This document shows, in pieces, positions 49,449 to 57,492 of a stretch of DNA of 64,000 bases. Under the pieces are notes generated by a model. The model searched no databases. It saw nothing but the letters and a program-made list of their open reading frames with translations, and was not told the origin of the DNA. Position 1 is the stretch's first letter. Each line of letters begins with the position of its first letter. The stretch comes from Hyphomonadaceae bacterium UBA5336 (GTDB lineage Bacteria; Pseudomonadota; Alphaproteobacteria; Caulobacterales; Hyphomonadaceae). The position numbers were made by a program, and so were the translations under genes. The stretch spans positions 1 to 64,000 of the forward strand of contig DHQO01000018.1 of NCBI GenBank assembly GCA_002408125.1. Reading direction: 5' to 3'.

Positions 49449-49609
49449 CCGACTCCCCGCGACTTGATCCACTGGGTCCATCTCTGGGCGAAGCGATGGG
49501 AGAGTTGGCGGCGTAGGCTCTGGGCGAGGCTGCCGGTCTCCTGTTTCACCCCATGGCATGGGATCGATGGCAGTTGATGGACCCAGTGGATCAAGTCGCG
49601 GGGAATCGG
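49449..49609. repeat. ~160-bp element with 32-bp terminal inverted repeats, copy 2
   Basis: The left arm (from 49451, GACTCCCCGCGACTTGATCC) is matched by the reverse complement of the right arm over 32 bp with one mismatch. The core shares GGGAGAG-TGGCGGC and CTGTTTC-CC-ATGGCATGG with copy 1 at 411-566. No coding capacity is visible. Confidence 0.78.
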
Positions 49610-49627
49610 AGAGAGGGGAGCAGCCGG

Positions 49628-50200
49628 TCACAGATCCTGCTTGGCCATATCCACGATCAGGACGTTCTCGATGCCGTGCGGGACCACATTCTTCAGGTTC
49701 ATCAACACCATGGAGCGCACCGATTCATAGCTCTCGACCCGGGTGATGCTCTGGAAGGTGTCGCCGTCGCTGCTCAGCGCGATCAGGGTCGACATGATAT
49801 TGTCACGCAGCTTGGGCTCCTGGGTGAAGAGCTGGGAGGAGATCGAATTATCCACTTCCAGGTTGATGTTCAGGATCACCAGGCTTGCCACCCGGTCGCC
49901 ATCGAGGATCGGCACAACGAATTCGCGGGTGAAGCGATAATAGGAGACATCGCCCGACGCGCCCCCGCTACTGGCGCCGTGGCCGCCGCCATGTCCGCCA
50001 CTGCTGGCCGCCGGTGCGCCATGCCCGCCCCCGCCATGACCATCGCCTCCGCCATGACCATCATCGCCGCCATGCCCGCCACCACCGGAGGCAGCATGGG
50101 CCTCACCGCCGCCCCCACTGCCGGATTTCAGGAAATGCGCCCCGAACCCGCCCAGCACGATGCAGACAATCACGACAATCGCAGCGATGATGTGTTTCAT
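49628..50200 (-). CDS. fliL: Flagellar basal body protein FliL with His/Gly-rich linker
   Basis: A 190-aa membrane protein that sits around the stator. It has one N-terminal membrane helix (IIAAIVVIVCIVLGGFGAHF). Residues ~29-82 are a Gly/Ser/His linker (GGHGGDDGHGGGDGHGGGGH and similar) carrying about seven histidines. The conserved periplasmic domain follows (YYRFTREFVVPILDGDRVAS, SMVLMNLKNVVPHGIENVLI). In most bacteria this linker is short. Last gene of the FliM-like to fliL minus-strand run. Confidence 0.9.
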   Translation of the reverse strand: MKHIIAAIVVIVCIVLGGFGAHFLKSGSGGGGEAHAASGGGGHGGDDGHGGGDGHGGGGHGAPAASSGGHGGGHGASSGGASGDVSYYRFTREFVVPILDGDRVASLVILNINLEVDNSISSQLFTQEPKLRDNIMSTLIALSSDGDTFQSITRVESYESVRSMVLMNLKNVVPHGIENVLIVDMAKQDL

Positions 50201-50220
50201 GGGTCGTCGTGCCTTGTGCT

Positions 50221-50922
50221 CTAGAAGGGGTTCACACGGTCAATCAGCTTGGGCACGGCGCCGCGCTGCATGGCCGCGGTCGCCTCGCCTTCGCTGAGAT
50301 AGGAGAACTGGGCGTCGGCAATCTTGTCGTAGCTGACCGTGTTCTCGCGGGTGATGTCCTGGCTGCGGATCACACCGGACACGGTGAGGTAGCGCACCTC
50401 GTTGCCGACCAGCGTCTGCTGGTAGCCCTGGATGATGAGATTGCCGTTGGGCTCGACCCCGACCACGCGCGCGGCCAGGGTGAAGGTCACCTGGTCGGCC
50501 CGGTTCACCGCGCCGGAGCCGGCAAGGTCTGAATCGCGGTTGAAGTCGATCGCCGGCGACAGGCTGGAGCCTTCCGGCAGGAAGTTCCCGGCGAGATTCT
50601 CCAGGCCGAGGAATGCCCCGATGCTCATATTCTCGCTCGACCCGCGCGAGCGCGACAGCGAGGATTTCAGATTGGCCTGGTCGTCCATCTCAACCACAAC
50701 GGTCAGAAGGTCGCCGACATCCTTGGCGCGGCGTAGCGCGAGCAGGGAGTTCGGAGAGGTTTCCCAGAGCGAGGCGGTCTGCAGGCGCGCAGGCTGCTGC
50801 TCCGGCTCGGCGGGGATCCATTGCGTGGTCTGCGGCGCGGCCGACGCATAGTCCGGCTGCGGGCTGCTGGCGCAGGCCGATACGGCCATGGCGAGGGCGG
50901 GCATAGAGAGAATATATTTCAT
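50221..50922 (-). CDS. flgH: Flagellar L-ring protein FlgH
   Basis: A 233-aa lipoprotein with a lipobox-like end of the signal (MAVSACASS). Conserved FlgH blocks are ASLWETSPNSLLALRRAKDV, GDLLTVVVEM, and QVTFTLAARVVGVEPNGNLI with VSGVIRSQDITRENTVSYDK. It forms the outer-membrane ring. ATG at 50920-50922 overlaps the flgA stop (ATGA). Confidence 0.96.
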   Translation of the reverse strand: MKYILSMPALAMAVSACASSPQPDYASAAPQTTQWIPAEPEQQPARLQTASLWETSPNSLLALRRAKDVGDLLTVVVEMDDQANLKSSLSRSRGSSENMSIGAFLGLENLAGNFLPEGSSLSPAIDFNRDSDLAGSGAVNRADQVTFTLAARVVGVEPNGNLIIQGYQQTLVGNEVRYLTVSGVIRSQDITRENTVSYDKIADAQFSYLSEGEATAAMQRGAVPKLIDRVNPF

Positions 50923-51323
50923 TGGACCAGTACCCATCCGCTTTCCTGAACGATTCCCTGCACCATCTGGCGCGTCTGAAGATTGAGGACCGAAACCGGC
51001 TCGTCGGCCGCCGCTTCGCCCATGGCCCGGCCGGTGGTGGAGATTTCCAGCGGGCCGCTGATATATTTCACGGTCACGATCTGGTTGCGCTTCACCAGGC
51101 GCATGGCGCGCGTATTGTCGAGCGTGATCTCCTGGCCGGCATAGATGGTGCGGCGCGCCTCGCGGCCCATGACGGCCTCGTCGCCGGCATCGATACTGTC
51201 GCCCGGATCGGCATTCGACAGGGTCACCTGGTCGCCGGCCCGGATCACGTCGGTCGCGACCAGCGACCCGGAGCCGGGTATGAGGAGCATGGCGGAAATG
51301 GCGGCGGCAGCGTGCGTGATCAT
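50919..51323 (-). CDS. flgA: Flagellar P-ring assembly chaperone FlgA
   Basis: A 134-aa periplasmic SAF-domain protein with a short signal-like start (MITHAAAAISAMLLIPGSGS). It has REARRTIYAGQEITLDNTRA, KRNQIVTVKYISGPLEISTT and GRAMGEAAADEPVSVLNLQT, the typical FlgA order. It lacks the extra N-terminal domain of longer enterobacterial forms. ATG at 51321-51323. It lies between flgG and flgH, as in Caulobacter. Confidence 0.94.
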   Translation of the reverse strand: MITHAAAAISAMLLIPGSGSLVATDVIRAGDQVTLSNADPGDSIDAGDEAVMGREARRTIYAGQEITLDNTRAMRLVKRNQIVTVKYISGPLEISTTGRAMGEAAADEPVSVLNLQTRQMVQGIVQESGWVLVQ

Positions 51324-51327
51324 GGGT

Positions 51328-52113
51328 CTATCTCAGCCGGGTTGTGGCCGCGAGCATCTCATCAGATGCCGTGATGACCTTGGAGTTGAGCTCGTATCCG
51401 CGCTGGGCCTCGATCAGGTCGGAGATCTCCTTGACCACATCCACCGCGGAATCTTCCAGGTATCCCTGGCGCAGGAAACCGACGCCCTCGGTGCCGGGCA
51501 CCAGCTGGTTCGGTGTGCCGGACGCCTCGGTCTCGCGGAACATGTTCCCGCCCATGGCTTCCAGGCCCTTTTCATTGACGAACTGGACCAGAGATATCGT
51601 GCCGATCGGCTGGCCTTCCGGCTCGCCGTCAAAATAGGCCACCACCTCGCCATCGGCGCTGATCGAGATCCGGCGCGCATCATCGGGAATGACAATGCCG
51701 TCGGCCAATGGGAAACCGTCAGAGGTGACGATCTCGCCATCGGCGCTGCGGTTGAGCTTGCCGTCGCGGGTATAGGCCGGATCGCCCGACGGCAGCGTGA
51801 TTTCCAGATAACCCGCGCCATCGATAGCCAGGTCAAGCTCGGAACCGGTCTCGCGCAGGGCACCCTGGGTGATTTCCATCGACACGGTCGACGGGCGCAC
51901 GCCCGTGCCGAGCTGGATGCCGGCCGGCACCAGCGTCCCGACCTGGGAGGTGATCGTCCCGGGCGTGAGATACTGCTGGTACATCAGGTCGGAGAATTCC
52001 GCCGTGCGCGGCCTGTAGGCCGCCGTGCTCATATTGGCGATATTGTTCGAAATGACCTCGACACGCATTTGCTGGGCGGCCATCCCGGTTGCGGCAATCT
52101 GCAATGATTTCAC
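51328..52113 (-). CDS. flgG: Flagellar distal rod protein FlgG
   Basis: A 261-aa distal-rod protein with MKSLQIAATGMAAQQMRVEV, VISNNIANMSTAAYRPRTAE, the QYLTPGTITSQVGTLVPAGI region characteristic of FlgG, and C-terminal EISDLIEAQRGYELNSKVIT. The start is a GTG at 52111-52113. It is 22 bp after the flgF stop. Confidence 0.97.
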   Translation of the reverse strand: MKSLQIAATGMAAQQMRVEVISNNIANMSTAAYRPRTAEFSDLMYQQYLTPGTITSQVGTLVPAGIQLGTGVRPSTVSMEITQGALRETGSELDLAIDGAGYLEITLPSGDPAYTRDGKLNRSADGEIVTSDGFPLADGIVIPDDARRISISADGEVVAYFDGEPEGQPIGTISLVQFVNEKGLEAMGGNMFRETEASGTPNQLVPGTEGVGFLRQGYLEDSAVDVVKEISDLIEAQRGYELNSKVITASDEMLAATTRLR

Positions 52114-52135
52114 GCTTTACTCCCTTGATTGGGCC

Positions 52136-52849
52136 CTATCCCTCGCGCAGGGCGGTGATGAGCTGGGTGATCCTCTGGTCTTCGCGTTCCAGGATGGTCT
52201 GTCCGGCCTCATAGGCGCGCTGCACCTCGATCATGCGGGACACTTCCATCACCGGAGAGACATTCGACTGCTCCAGTGCGCCCTGGATGATGGTCGGCTC
52301 CTCGATATTCTCGAAGCCGTCCGGTGCGTTGAAATAGGAGTTGGAATCTCGCAGCAGTTCACCGTCGACCCGGGCGACGCCGATCCGGTCGAGGATCTCG
52401 CCATTCGATGAAATGGTGCCGTCATTGCCAACCGAGATACTGGTCGCCTCCAGCGGGATGGTGATCTCGTTGCCGCCCGCGCCCATCACGGCATTTCCAT
52501 GGGCGTCGACCAGGCGGCCTTCCGGATCGAGCTGGAAGTGTCCGGCGCGGGTCAGCCGCTGCCCCTGTGGCGTGTCGATGACGAAATAGCCCTCGCCCTG
52601 GACGGCGAAATCAAACGCGCCGCCGGTGAATTTCAGCGCGCCCTGCTCGGACATGAAGGCATGGCCCGACAGCGCCCCCATGGACATGCCCGCCCCGCCC
52701 GGCCCGTTGGGCACGAGCAGCTCGCCGAAGATGGCGCGGTCGGACTTGTAGCCCGTGGTGGACGCATTCGCGAGATTGTTCGCGACAACCTGCATTTCCT
52801 GCAACAGGCCCTGCTGGCGCGCGAGAGAGGCATAGATCGCGTTCGACAT
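52136..52849 (-). CDS. flgF: Flagellar rod protein FlgF
   Basis: A 237-aa rod protein: SNAIYASLARQQGLLQEMQV, VANNLANASTTGYKSDRAIF and the C-terminal VMEVSRMIEVQRAYEAGQTI. It is shorter than FlgG and lacks its extra central part, as expected. ATG at 52847-52849 overlaps by one base the stop of the upstream gene. Confidence 0.95.
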   Translation of the reverse strand: MSNAIYASLARQQGLLQEMQVVANNLANASTTGYKSDRAIFGELLVPNGPGGAGMSMGALSGHAFMSEQGALKFTGGAFDFAVQGEGYFVIDTPQGQRLTRAGHFQLDPEGRLVDAHGNAVMGAGGNEITIPLEATSISVGNDGTISSNGEILDRIGVARVDGELLRDSNSYFNAPDGFENIEEPTIIQGALEQSNVSPVMEVSRMIEVQRAYEAGQTILEREDQRITQLITALREG

Positions 52850-54594
52850 CAGTTCATCTCCCGTGTCAGGGCGGCAAGCGCCTGCCGGGTGCCCTGCAGG
52901 ACCTCCGGCACTTTCGCGATGGTGATGGGCTGGGGCGCTGCCACGGCACGCCGGGCCACCGCGCGGGCAGCGAGCACACGGGTGACGCGCGTGACACTAT
53001 CGCCGTCGCTGAGGCCCTGGGCGACGCCATAGACGCGGTCGGGCACGACCCACTTGCCGCTGTCGGCATCGTCCTCGATCAGCGTCAGGACGGTTTCCGG
53101 CGTCAGTTCAAGACGGCTGACCAGGCCCGCCAGCAGGCGCATATCGCCCATCCGCACGGCGCTGCGCGCGCCCAGGAGGGTGATGTCCGGATTGCCGGTA
53201 TGGGCCTCAGCCAGCGAGATCACGGCGGCGTCCTCGCCGTGGCGGTAGGCCAGTTCGGCATGGTAGAGCACGGCGCTGTCCCCATCATGGGCGATCTCGG
53301 CGAGGCGCGCTGCCAGCGCGGTGCGGCCGAGACGCTCGGCGACGAGGGTCGCCTGCTGGAACAGGTCGGCTTCCTCGGCCTCGCCATCGACCAGCCGTTT
53401 CTCCGACACCAGCGCGCGGATGGCGGCGAGATTGCCGAGCGGGCTTTCGCTCGCCAGACCCCGGCGCAGCGCACCGACATAGTGGTGGCGGATCGCTTCC
53501 TGAGAGGCCTCGCCCTGCAGGCCCGGCAGGTCGGCCAGTTCGGCGATCTCTTCATAATAGGTGCCCGAGCTCAGCTCGCGCAAGGTAAAGCCGAGGCTTG
53601 CGGCGAGATCGGCCTCGTCCTCGCCCAGCGCCATCTGGCGCATCAGCGCCTCGATCACGAGATCCTTCTCCACCCCGGTAATGGCGCGATCGCTGCGCAG
53701 GATCGCGCCCAGCGCTTCCTGCTGGTATTGCGGCTCAAGCATGAAGTCGCGGACGATATCCTCGCCGTCATAGCGGCCCTCGCCCATGTTCAGGAGCGCG
53801 AGCGAGAATTGCAGGCGCGCGGAATCGGCGATCTCTTCCTCGGTGAAATCGGCCAGCAGACGCCGGCCCAGCGTGATCTCGTCGAGCCCGCTGAGTGCGG
53901 AAGCCGTGATGGTGGCGACATTGGCGCGCAGTTGCAGCGGCAGGCGGCGATAATCGGCCATGTGATCGCGTAGCAGCGCCACGCCATCGGGGCGATTGTC
54001 GGCGATCAGCGCGATGGAGAGCCAGAACCCGGCCTTTGAATCGCATTCGGCCAGCGTGCGGAAGAACTCGGTATTCGGACGTGAGCGGCTTTCCATCAGG
54101 ATGGCGATCTCGCGATACGGCGCCAGCGAGGGATCGCTGCTGCGCTGCATGACCATCATCGCCTCGGAGTTCATGCCGAGCGCGATATAGGCCTTGGTGA
54201 GCAGCTTGACCTCGGCAGGGTCCGGCGAGGGCCCGCCCTGGATCGGCAGGGCATAGATGTCCTGGTAGCGCCCCAGTTCGGCCACCGCGGTAAAATCCGG
54301 CGCAACCATGCCCTCGCAGCCATAGATCACAGGCTCGGGGGCGGCCGCCTCGTGGCTGTCGGTTTCGGGAAGGTGAGGCGCATCGGCTGCGGCCTCATGC
54401 GCGGGCGCACCGCTCTGCCCGACCGGTGCCAGAAGTCCCTGTTCCAGCGCCTCGCGCACGACCCTGTCCAACTCGCTGGCCAGGGCCTCGCTGTCGCGTT
54501 CGGGCGGCGGCGTTGCGGGTGGATCTTCCGCCAGCGCCGTGCCGGCAGGCAGAAGCCATGCAAGGCCGAGAAGAAGGGCGGGAAGCTGTCTCAT
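52849..54594 (-). CDS. Large secreted protein of the flagellar operon, possibly MotC-like
   Basis: A 581-aa protein with a signal peptide (MRQLPALLLGLAWLLPAGTA) and a Pro/Glu-rich segment to ~90. The rest is ~490 residues of predicted helices (KLLTKAYIALGMNSEAMMVM, QLRANVATITASALSGLDEI, ALLNMGEGRYDGEDIVRDFM) resembling TPR-like repeats. Position directly behind motA recalls rhizobial motC, a periplasmic motility protein, but I see no firm similarity and keep the name open. ATG at 54592-54594 overlaps the motA stop (ATGA); it is tightly coupled to flgF. Confidence 0.65.
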   Translation of the reverse strand: MRQLPALLLGLAWLLPAGTALAEDPPATPPPERDSEALASELDRVVREALEQGLLAPVGQSGAPAHEAAADAPHLPETDSHEAAAPEPVIYGCEGMVAPDFTAVAELGRYQDIYALPIQGGPSPDPAEVKLLTKAYIALGMNSEAMMVMQRSSDPSLAPYREIAILMESRSRPNTEFFRTLAECDSKAGFWLSIALIADNRPDGVALLRDHMADYRRLPLQLRANVATITASALSGLDEITLGRRLLADFTEEEIADSARLQFSLALLNMGEGRYDGEDIVRDFMLEPQYQQEALGAILRSDRAITGVEKDLVIEALMRQMALGEDEADLAASLGFTLRELSSGTYYEEIAELADLPGLQGEASQEAIRHHYVGALRRGLASESPLGNLAAIRALVSEKRLVDGEAEEADLFQQATLVAERLGRTALAARLAEIAHDGDSAVLYHAELAYRHGEDAAVISLAEAHTGNPDITLLGARSAVRMGDMRLLAGLVSRLELTPETVLTLIEDDADSGKWVVPDRVYGVAQGLSDGDSVTRVTRVLAARAVARRAVAAPQPITIAKVPEVLQGTRQALAALTREMN

Positions 54595-55457
54595 GCCGCG
54601 CGCTTGAGCTCCCTGATGGCCTGCTCGACCTCGTCATAGGTCGGGCGCACCCGCGAGGGCGCATGGCGCCGGGCGACCTCGACGCAGATATTGACGGGAT
54701 TGCGGTGAAGGTTGGAGACCAGCACCTCGCCGATCATTGCGTAGAAGAAGTGCTCCTCGGTGCGGATATGCTTCACGCGGTTCGCGAACGGGCCGACGAT
54801 ACCATAGGCGAGGAACACGCCGAGAAAGGTCCCGACCAGGGCGCCGCCGATCATCCCGCCGAGAATTTCCGGCGGCTTGTCGATCGAGGCCATGGTCTTG
54901 ATCACGCCCAGCACGGCGGCAACGATGCCCAGTGCCGGCAGGGCGTCGGCCATGTTCTGCAGCGCATGGGCGCCGTGCAGGTGCTCCTCCAGCAGGCTTT
55001 CCAGCTGGTCTTCCAGCAATTCCTCGACCTGGTGGACATTGTCGAAGTTCATGATCATCGAGCGGATCGTGTCGCAGATCATCTCGATCGCGGCATGGTC
55101 CTTCATGATCTTCGGGTAGCGCTGGAAGATCTCTGAATCCTTCGGCGCCTCGATATGGGCTTCGATATCGACCGGGTTTTCCTTCAGGACCTGAAGCAGC
55201 TCCGTCATCAGGCACAAGAGGTCCTGATAGTCCTTCTTCTTCCATTTCGGACCGGCAAAGGCGGCCACGAGGTCGCCGCCGGTATGCTTGATGGTGGTGA
55301 AGTCATTTGCCGACAGGAAGGCGCCGACCGCCGCCCCACCAATGATCATCAGCTCGAACGGCAGGGCATGGGTGATGATCCCAAGCTTGCCGCCAGCCAA
55401 CAGATATCCACCAAACACCATCACCAGCGTGACGATGATACCGCCGATCGCATTCAT
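54591..55457 (-). CDS. motA: Flagellar stator protein MotA
   Basis: A 288-aa proton-channel subunit. Helix 1 is IGGIIVTLVMVFGGYLLAGG, helix 2 HALPFELMIIGGAAVGAFL. The cytoplasmic loop holds the charged torque region (around FQRYPKIMKDHAAIEMICDT IRSMIM). Helices 3 and 4 are DALPALGIVAAVLGVIKTMA and IGGALVGTFLGVFLAYGIVG. It pairs with MotB. ATG at 55455-55457. motB is not adjacent: it lies on the other strand at 56561, with a FliM-like gene between. Confidence 0.96.
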   Translation of the reverse strand: MNAIGGIIVTLVMVFGGYLLAGGKLGIITHALPFELMIIGGAAVGAFLSANDFTTIKHTGGDLVAAFAGPKWKKKDYQDLLCLMTELLQVLKENPVDIEAHIEAPKDSEIFQRYPKIMKDHAAIEMICDTIRSMIMNFDNVHQVEELLEDQLESLLEEHLHGAHALQNMADALPALGIVAAVLGVIKTMASIDKPPEILGGMIGGALVGTFLGVFLAYGIVGPFANRVKHIRTEEHFFYAMIGEVLVSNLHRNPVNICVEVARRHAPSRVRPTYDEVEQAIRELKRAA

Positions 55458-55500
55458 CGAACCCCTCCAGGAACTCTCAACTGTTCAGCCCCGATCCACA

Positions 55501-56430
55501 TCACAAACTCCCCAGGTCCCTGGTGAAACTCTCCAGGACCTCAGTGGTCAGCTTCATTGCCCGGCGCTGTTTCCAGACGCCCAGCTGGCCCTCGCCGATA
55601 TCCACGCGGCCATTGACCGTGCCGGCACACAGGGTGAGCCGGTCGGAATTGACTTCCGACAGGGTCAGCACCTGGCCGACCTCAAGGCGCGAGCAGTCGC
55701 CGAGACTCATGGTCATGCGGTCGAGCACGGCATCGAGCGTGATGGTCGAGCCGCGCACGCGTTCGCGCAGTGTCGACAGGCCCTGCGCGCTGACCTGCCC
55801 GCCGCCATGCTTTGCAGCATGCCCGAGCACGCGCGCGGTGGCCTGCAGGTACTCCATGTCGAAAAGGAAGGAGATCCGTCCTTCCCCCTCGGTGAGCTCA
55901 ACCCGGATCGTGGTATTGAGATAGCGGTGAGCCGGCTCAAAACCGCCGGTCACGCTTGCCGGCTCGCCCAGCGGGGGCGCTTCCACTTCGCTGGAATGGC
56001 CGGGCAGATTGTCGACAAGGTCCTGCCAGAGCGAAATGGCGGGCTGTTCGCTCATCAGCCGAAGGAACAGGCTGGAGGAATCGGCGAGGCTGGCGGGCAC
56101 CTGGCGCAGGCGCGCTGCGGCGGCATGGGTCGCCGCGCCATTATCGAGCAGGATCGCCACAAGCCCGGGTGAGGCCGCAGACGTAAAGCAGTTGGCAAAG
56201 CCGTTCTCGATCAGGGCCTGTGCGTCGGCGCCGGACATGACCTTGCGAGACTCGATGGCCGGCCTGGCATCATAGTCGAAGGTCTCGCGTGCCCACTGGC
56301 CGACCTGGTCGACCATCAGGTGCCAGAGCGCATGCAGCTCGAGCACGCTCGGCGGCAAGCCGGACGCGAGATCGATCTTCTTTCGCAGCACGTTCGACAC
56401 AGCCAGCAGACCCCGGGAAATCGTGAACAA
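55501..56430 (-). CDS. Divergent FliM/FliN-family switch protein
   Basis: A ~309-aa protein. The C-terminal ~90 residues (SLGDCSRLEVGQVLTLSEVN, RLTLCAGTVNGRVDIGEGQL) form a SpoA-type domain of the FliM/FliN group. The middle region (PALIENGFANCFTSAASPGL-like, FLFDMEYLQATARVL) resembles the FliM CheC-like part only loosely. The canonical FliM N-terminal CheY-binding peptide is not evident. The open frame starts with TTG at 56428-56430; a GTG at codon 11 is an alternative. It leads the motA-to-fliL run, so I infer a motor switch role. Confidence 0.75.
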   Translation of the reverse strand: MFTISRGLLAVSNVLRKKIDLASGLPPSVLELHALWHLMVDQVGQWARETFDYDARPAIESRKVMSGADAQALIENGFANCFTSAASPGLVAILLDNGAATHAAAARLRQVPASLADSSSLFLRLMSEQPAISLWQDLVDNLPGHSSEVEAPPLGEPASVTGGFEPAHRYLNTTIRVELTEGEGRISFLFDMEYLQATARVLGHAAKHGGGQVSAQGLSTLRERVRGSTITLDAVLDRMTMSLGDCSRLEVGQVLTLSEVNSDRLTLCAGTVNGRVDIGEGQLGVWKQRRAMKLTTEVLESFTRDLGSL

Positions 56431-56560
56431 TTCCTAACTGTCTGTCGCTGCAACGGTTTACAAAAGATTAGCAATGCGGGGGAAACTCCGAGGCAGACCC
56501 GCACTCTTATTTCACCGAGTTTTGTTACCCCTTCACCATCACACTAGAATGGTGGGGCGA

Positions 56561-57409
56561 ATGGACAGGCACTCGTCAGCTGCGCAACAGCCGACAATCA
56601 TCAAGCGGAAAAAGATCGTGAAGGCCGATGGGCACCATGGCGGTGCCTGGAAGGTGGCCTATGCCGACTTCGTGACCGCGATGATGGCGTTCTTCCTGCT
56701 GATGTGGCTGCTCAACGCCACCACGGAAGAACAGCGCAAGGGCATCTCCGACTATTTCAGCCCCTCGATCCCGATCAGCCGGATCTCCGGCGGCGGCACG
56801 GACGGCCTCAGCGGCTCGTCGGTCTTTACCGAGGAGACGCTTTCGCGCTCAGGCACTGGCGGCGCACGCCAGGAGAACGAGCCTTTCCCAACCAACCGGG
56901 AATCCGACACCGCGCCCAATGACGAGGCGCCGGGCTCTGAAGCCAGCGGCGATGCGATTGCCGGCAGCCTGGAGCAACTCAAGGAAAGCCTGAGCGAGGA
57001 AGGCCGCCAGATCTCCGATCACCTGCTGATCAAGATGTCGCCGGAAGGCATTGTGCTGGAAATCACCGACTCCCAGCATGCCCCGCTGTTCCAGGTCGGC
57101 TCCAGCCGTCCGTCCGGGCTCATGGAAGAGCTGCTTGAGGCTGTGTCCGGCTCGTTCGACGCTTTCGGCAACGACATCAAGATCGTCGGCCATACCGACA
57201 GCCTGCGCTATCGCAATGACGCGGTCTACGACAACTGGAACCTGTCGGCCGACCGGGCCAATACTGCCCGACGCCTGCTGGTGCATGCCGGCCTGTCGCC
57301 CGACCGCATTGTGGAAGTGTCCGGCCGGGCCGATACCGAGCCGCTCGATACCGAGGATCCGACCGCCCCGGAGAACCGCCGGATCTCGATCACGATCCTT
57401 ACCAATTGA
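56561..57409 (+). CDS. motB: Flagellar stator protein MotB (OmpA domain)
   Basis: A 282-aa stator subunit. AWKVAYADFVTAMMAFFLLM contains the proton-binding aspartate (D36 in YADF) in its single membrane helix. A linker follows, then an OmpA-like peptidoglycan-binding domain (IKIVGHTDSLRYRNDAVYDN, NLSADRANTARRLLVHAGLS, ENRRISITIL). Preceded by KRKKIVKADGHHGG, the basic MotB N-terminus. ATG at 56561 with GGTGGGG upstream is preferred over ATG at 56549. First gene of a plus-strand run leading to flgE. Confidence 0.95.
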   Translation: MDRHSSAAQQPTIIKRKKIVKADGHHGGAWKVAYADFVTAMMAFFLLMWLLNATTEEQRKGISDYFSPSIPISRISGGGTDGLSGSSVFTEETLSRSGTGGARQENEPFPTNRESDTAPNDEAPGSEASGDAIAGSLEQLKESLSEEGRQISDHLLIKMSPEGIVLEITDSQHAPLFQVGSSRPSGLMEELLEAVSGSFDAFGNDIKIVGHTDSLRYRNDAVYDNWNLSADRANTARRLLVHAGLSPDRIVEVSGRADTEPLDTEDPTAPENRRISITILTN

Positions 57410-57419
57410 GCGCCGTCGC

Positions 57420-57434
57420 TTAACTCTGGGTTAT
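57420..57434 (+). promoter_or_regulatory. CtrA-box-like site upstream of flgE
   Basis: TTAA-CTCTGGG-TTAT has the 11-bp half-site spacing of CtrA boxes with one mismatch. A further TTAA lies at 57442-57445. It is about 60 bp before the flgE start. Confidence 0.5.
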
Positions 57435-57492
57435 CGGCTTATTAACCAGTCAATTCTCATATCGGGTGTCATCCGCCACCGGAGCAACCGAT

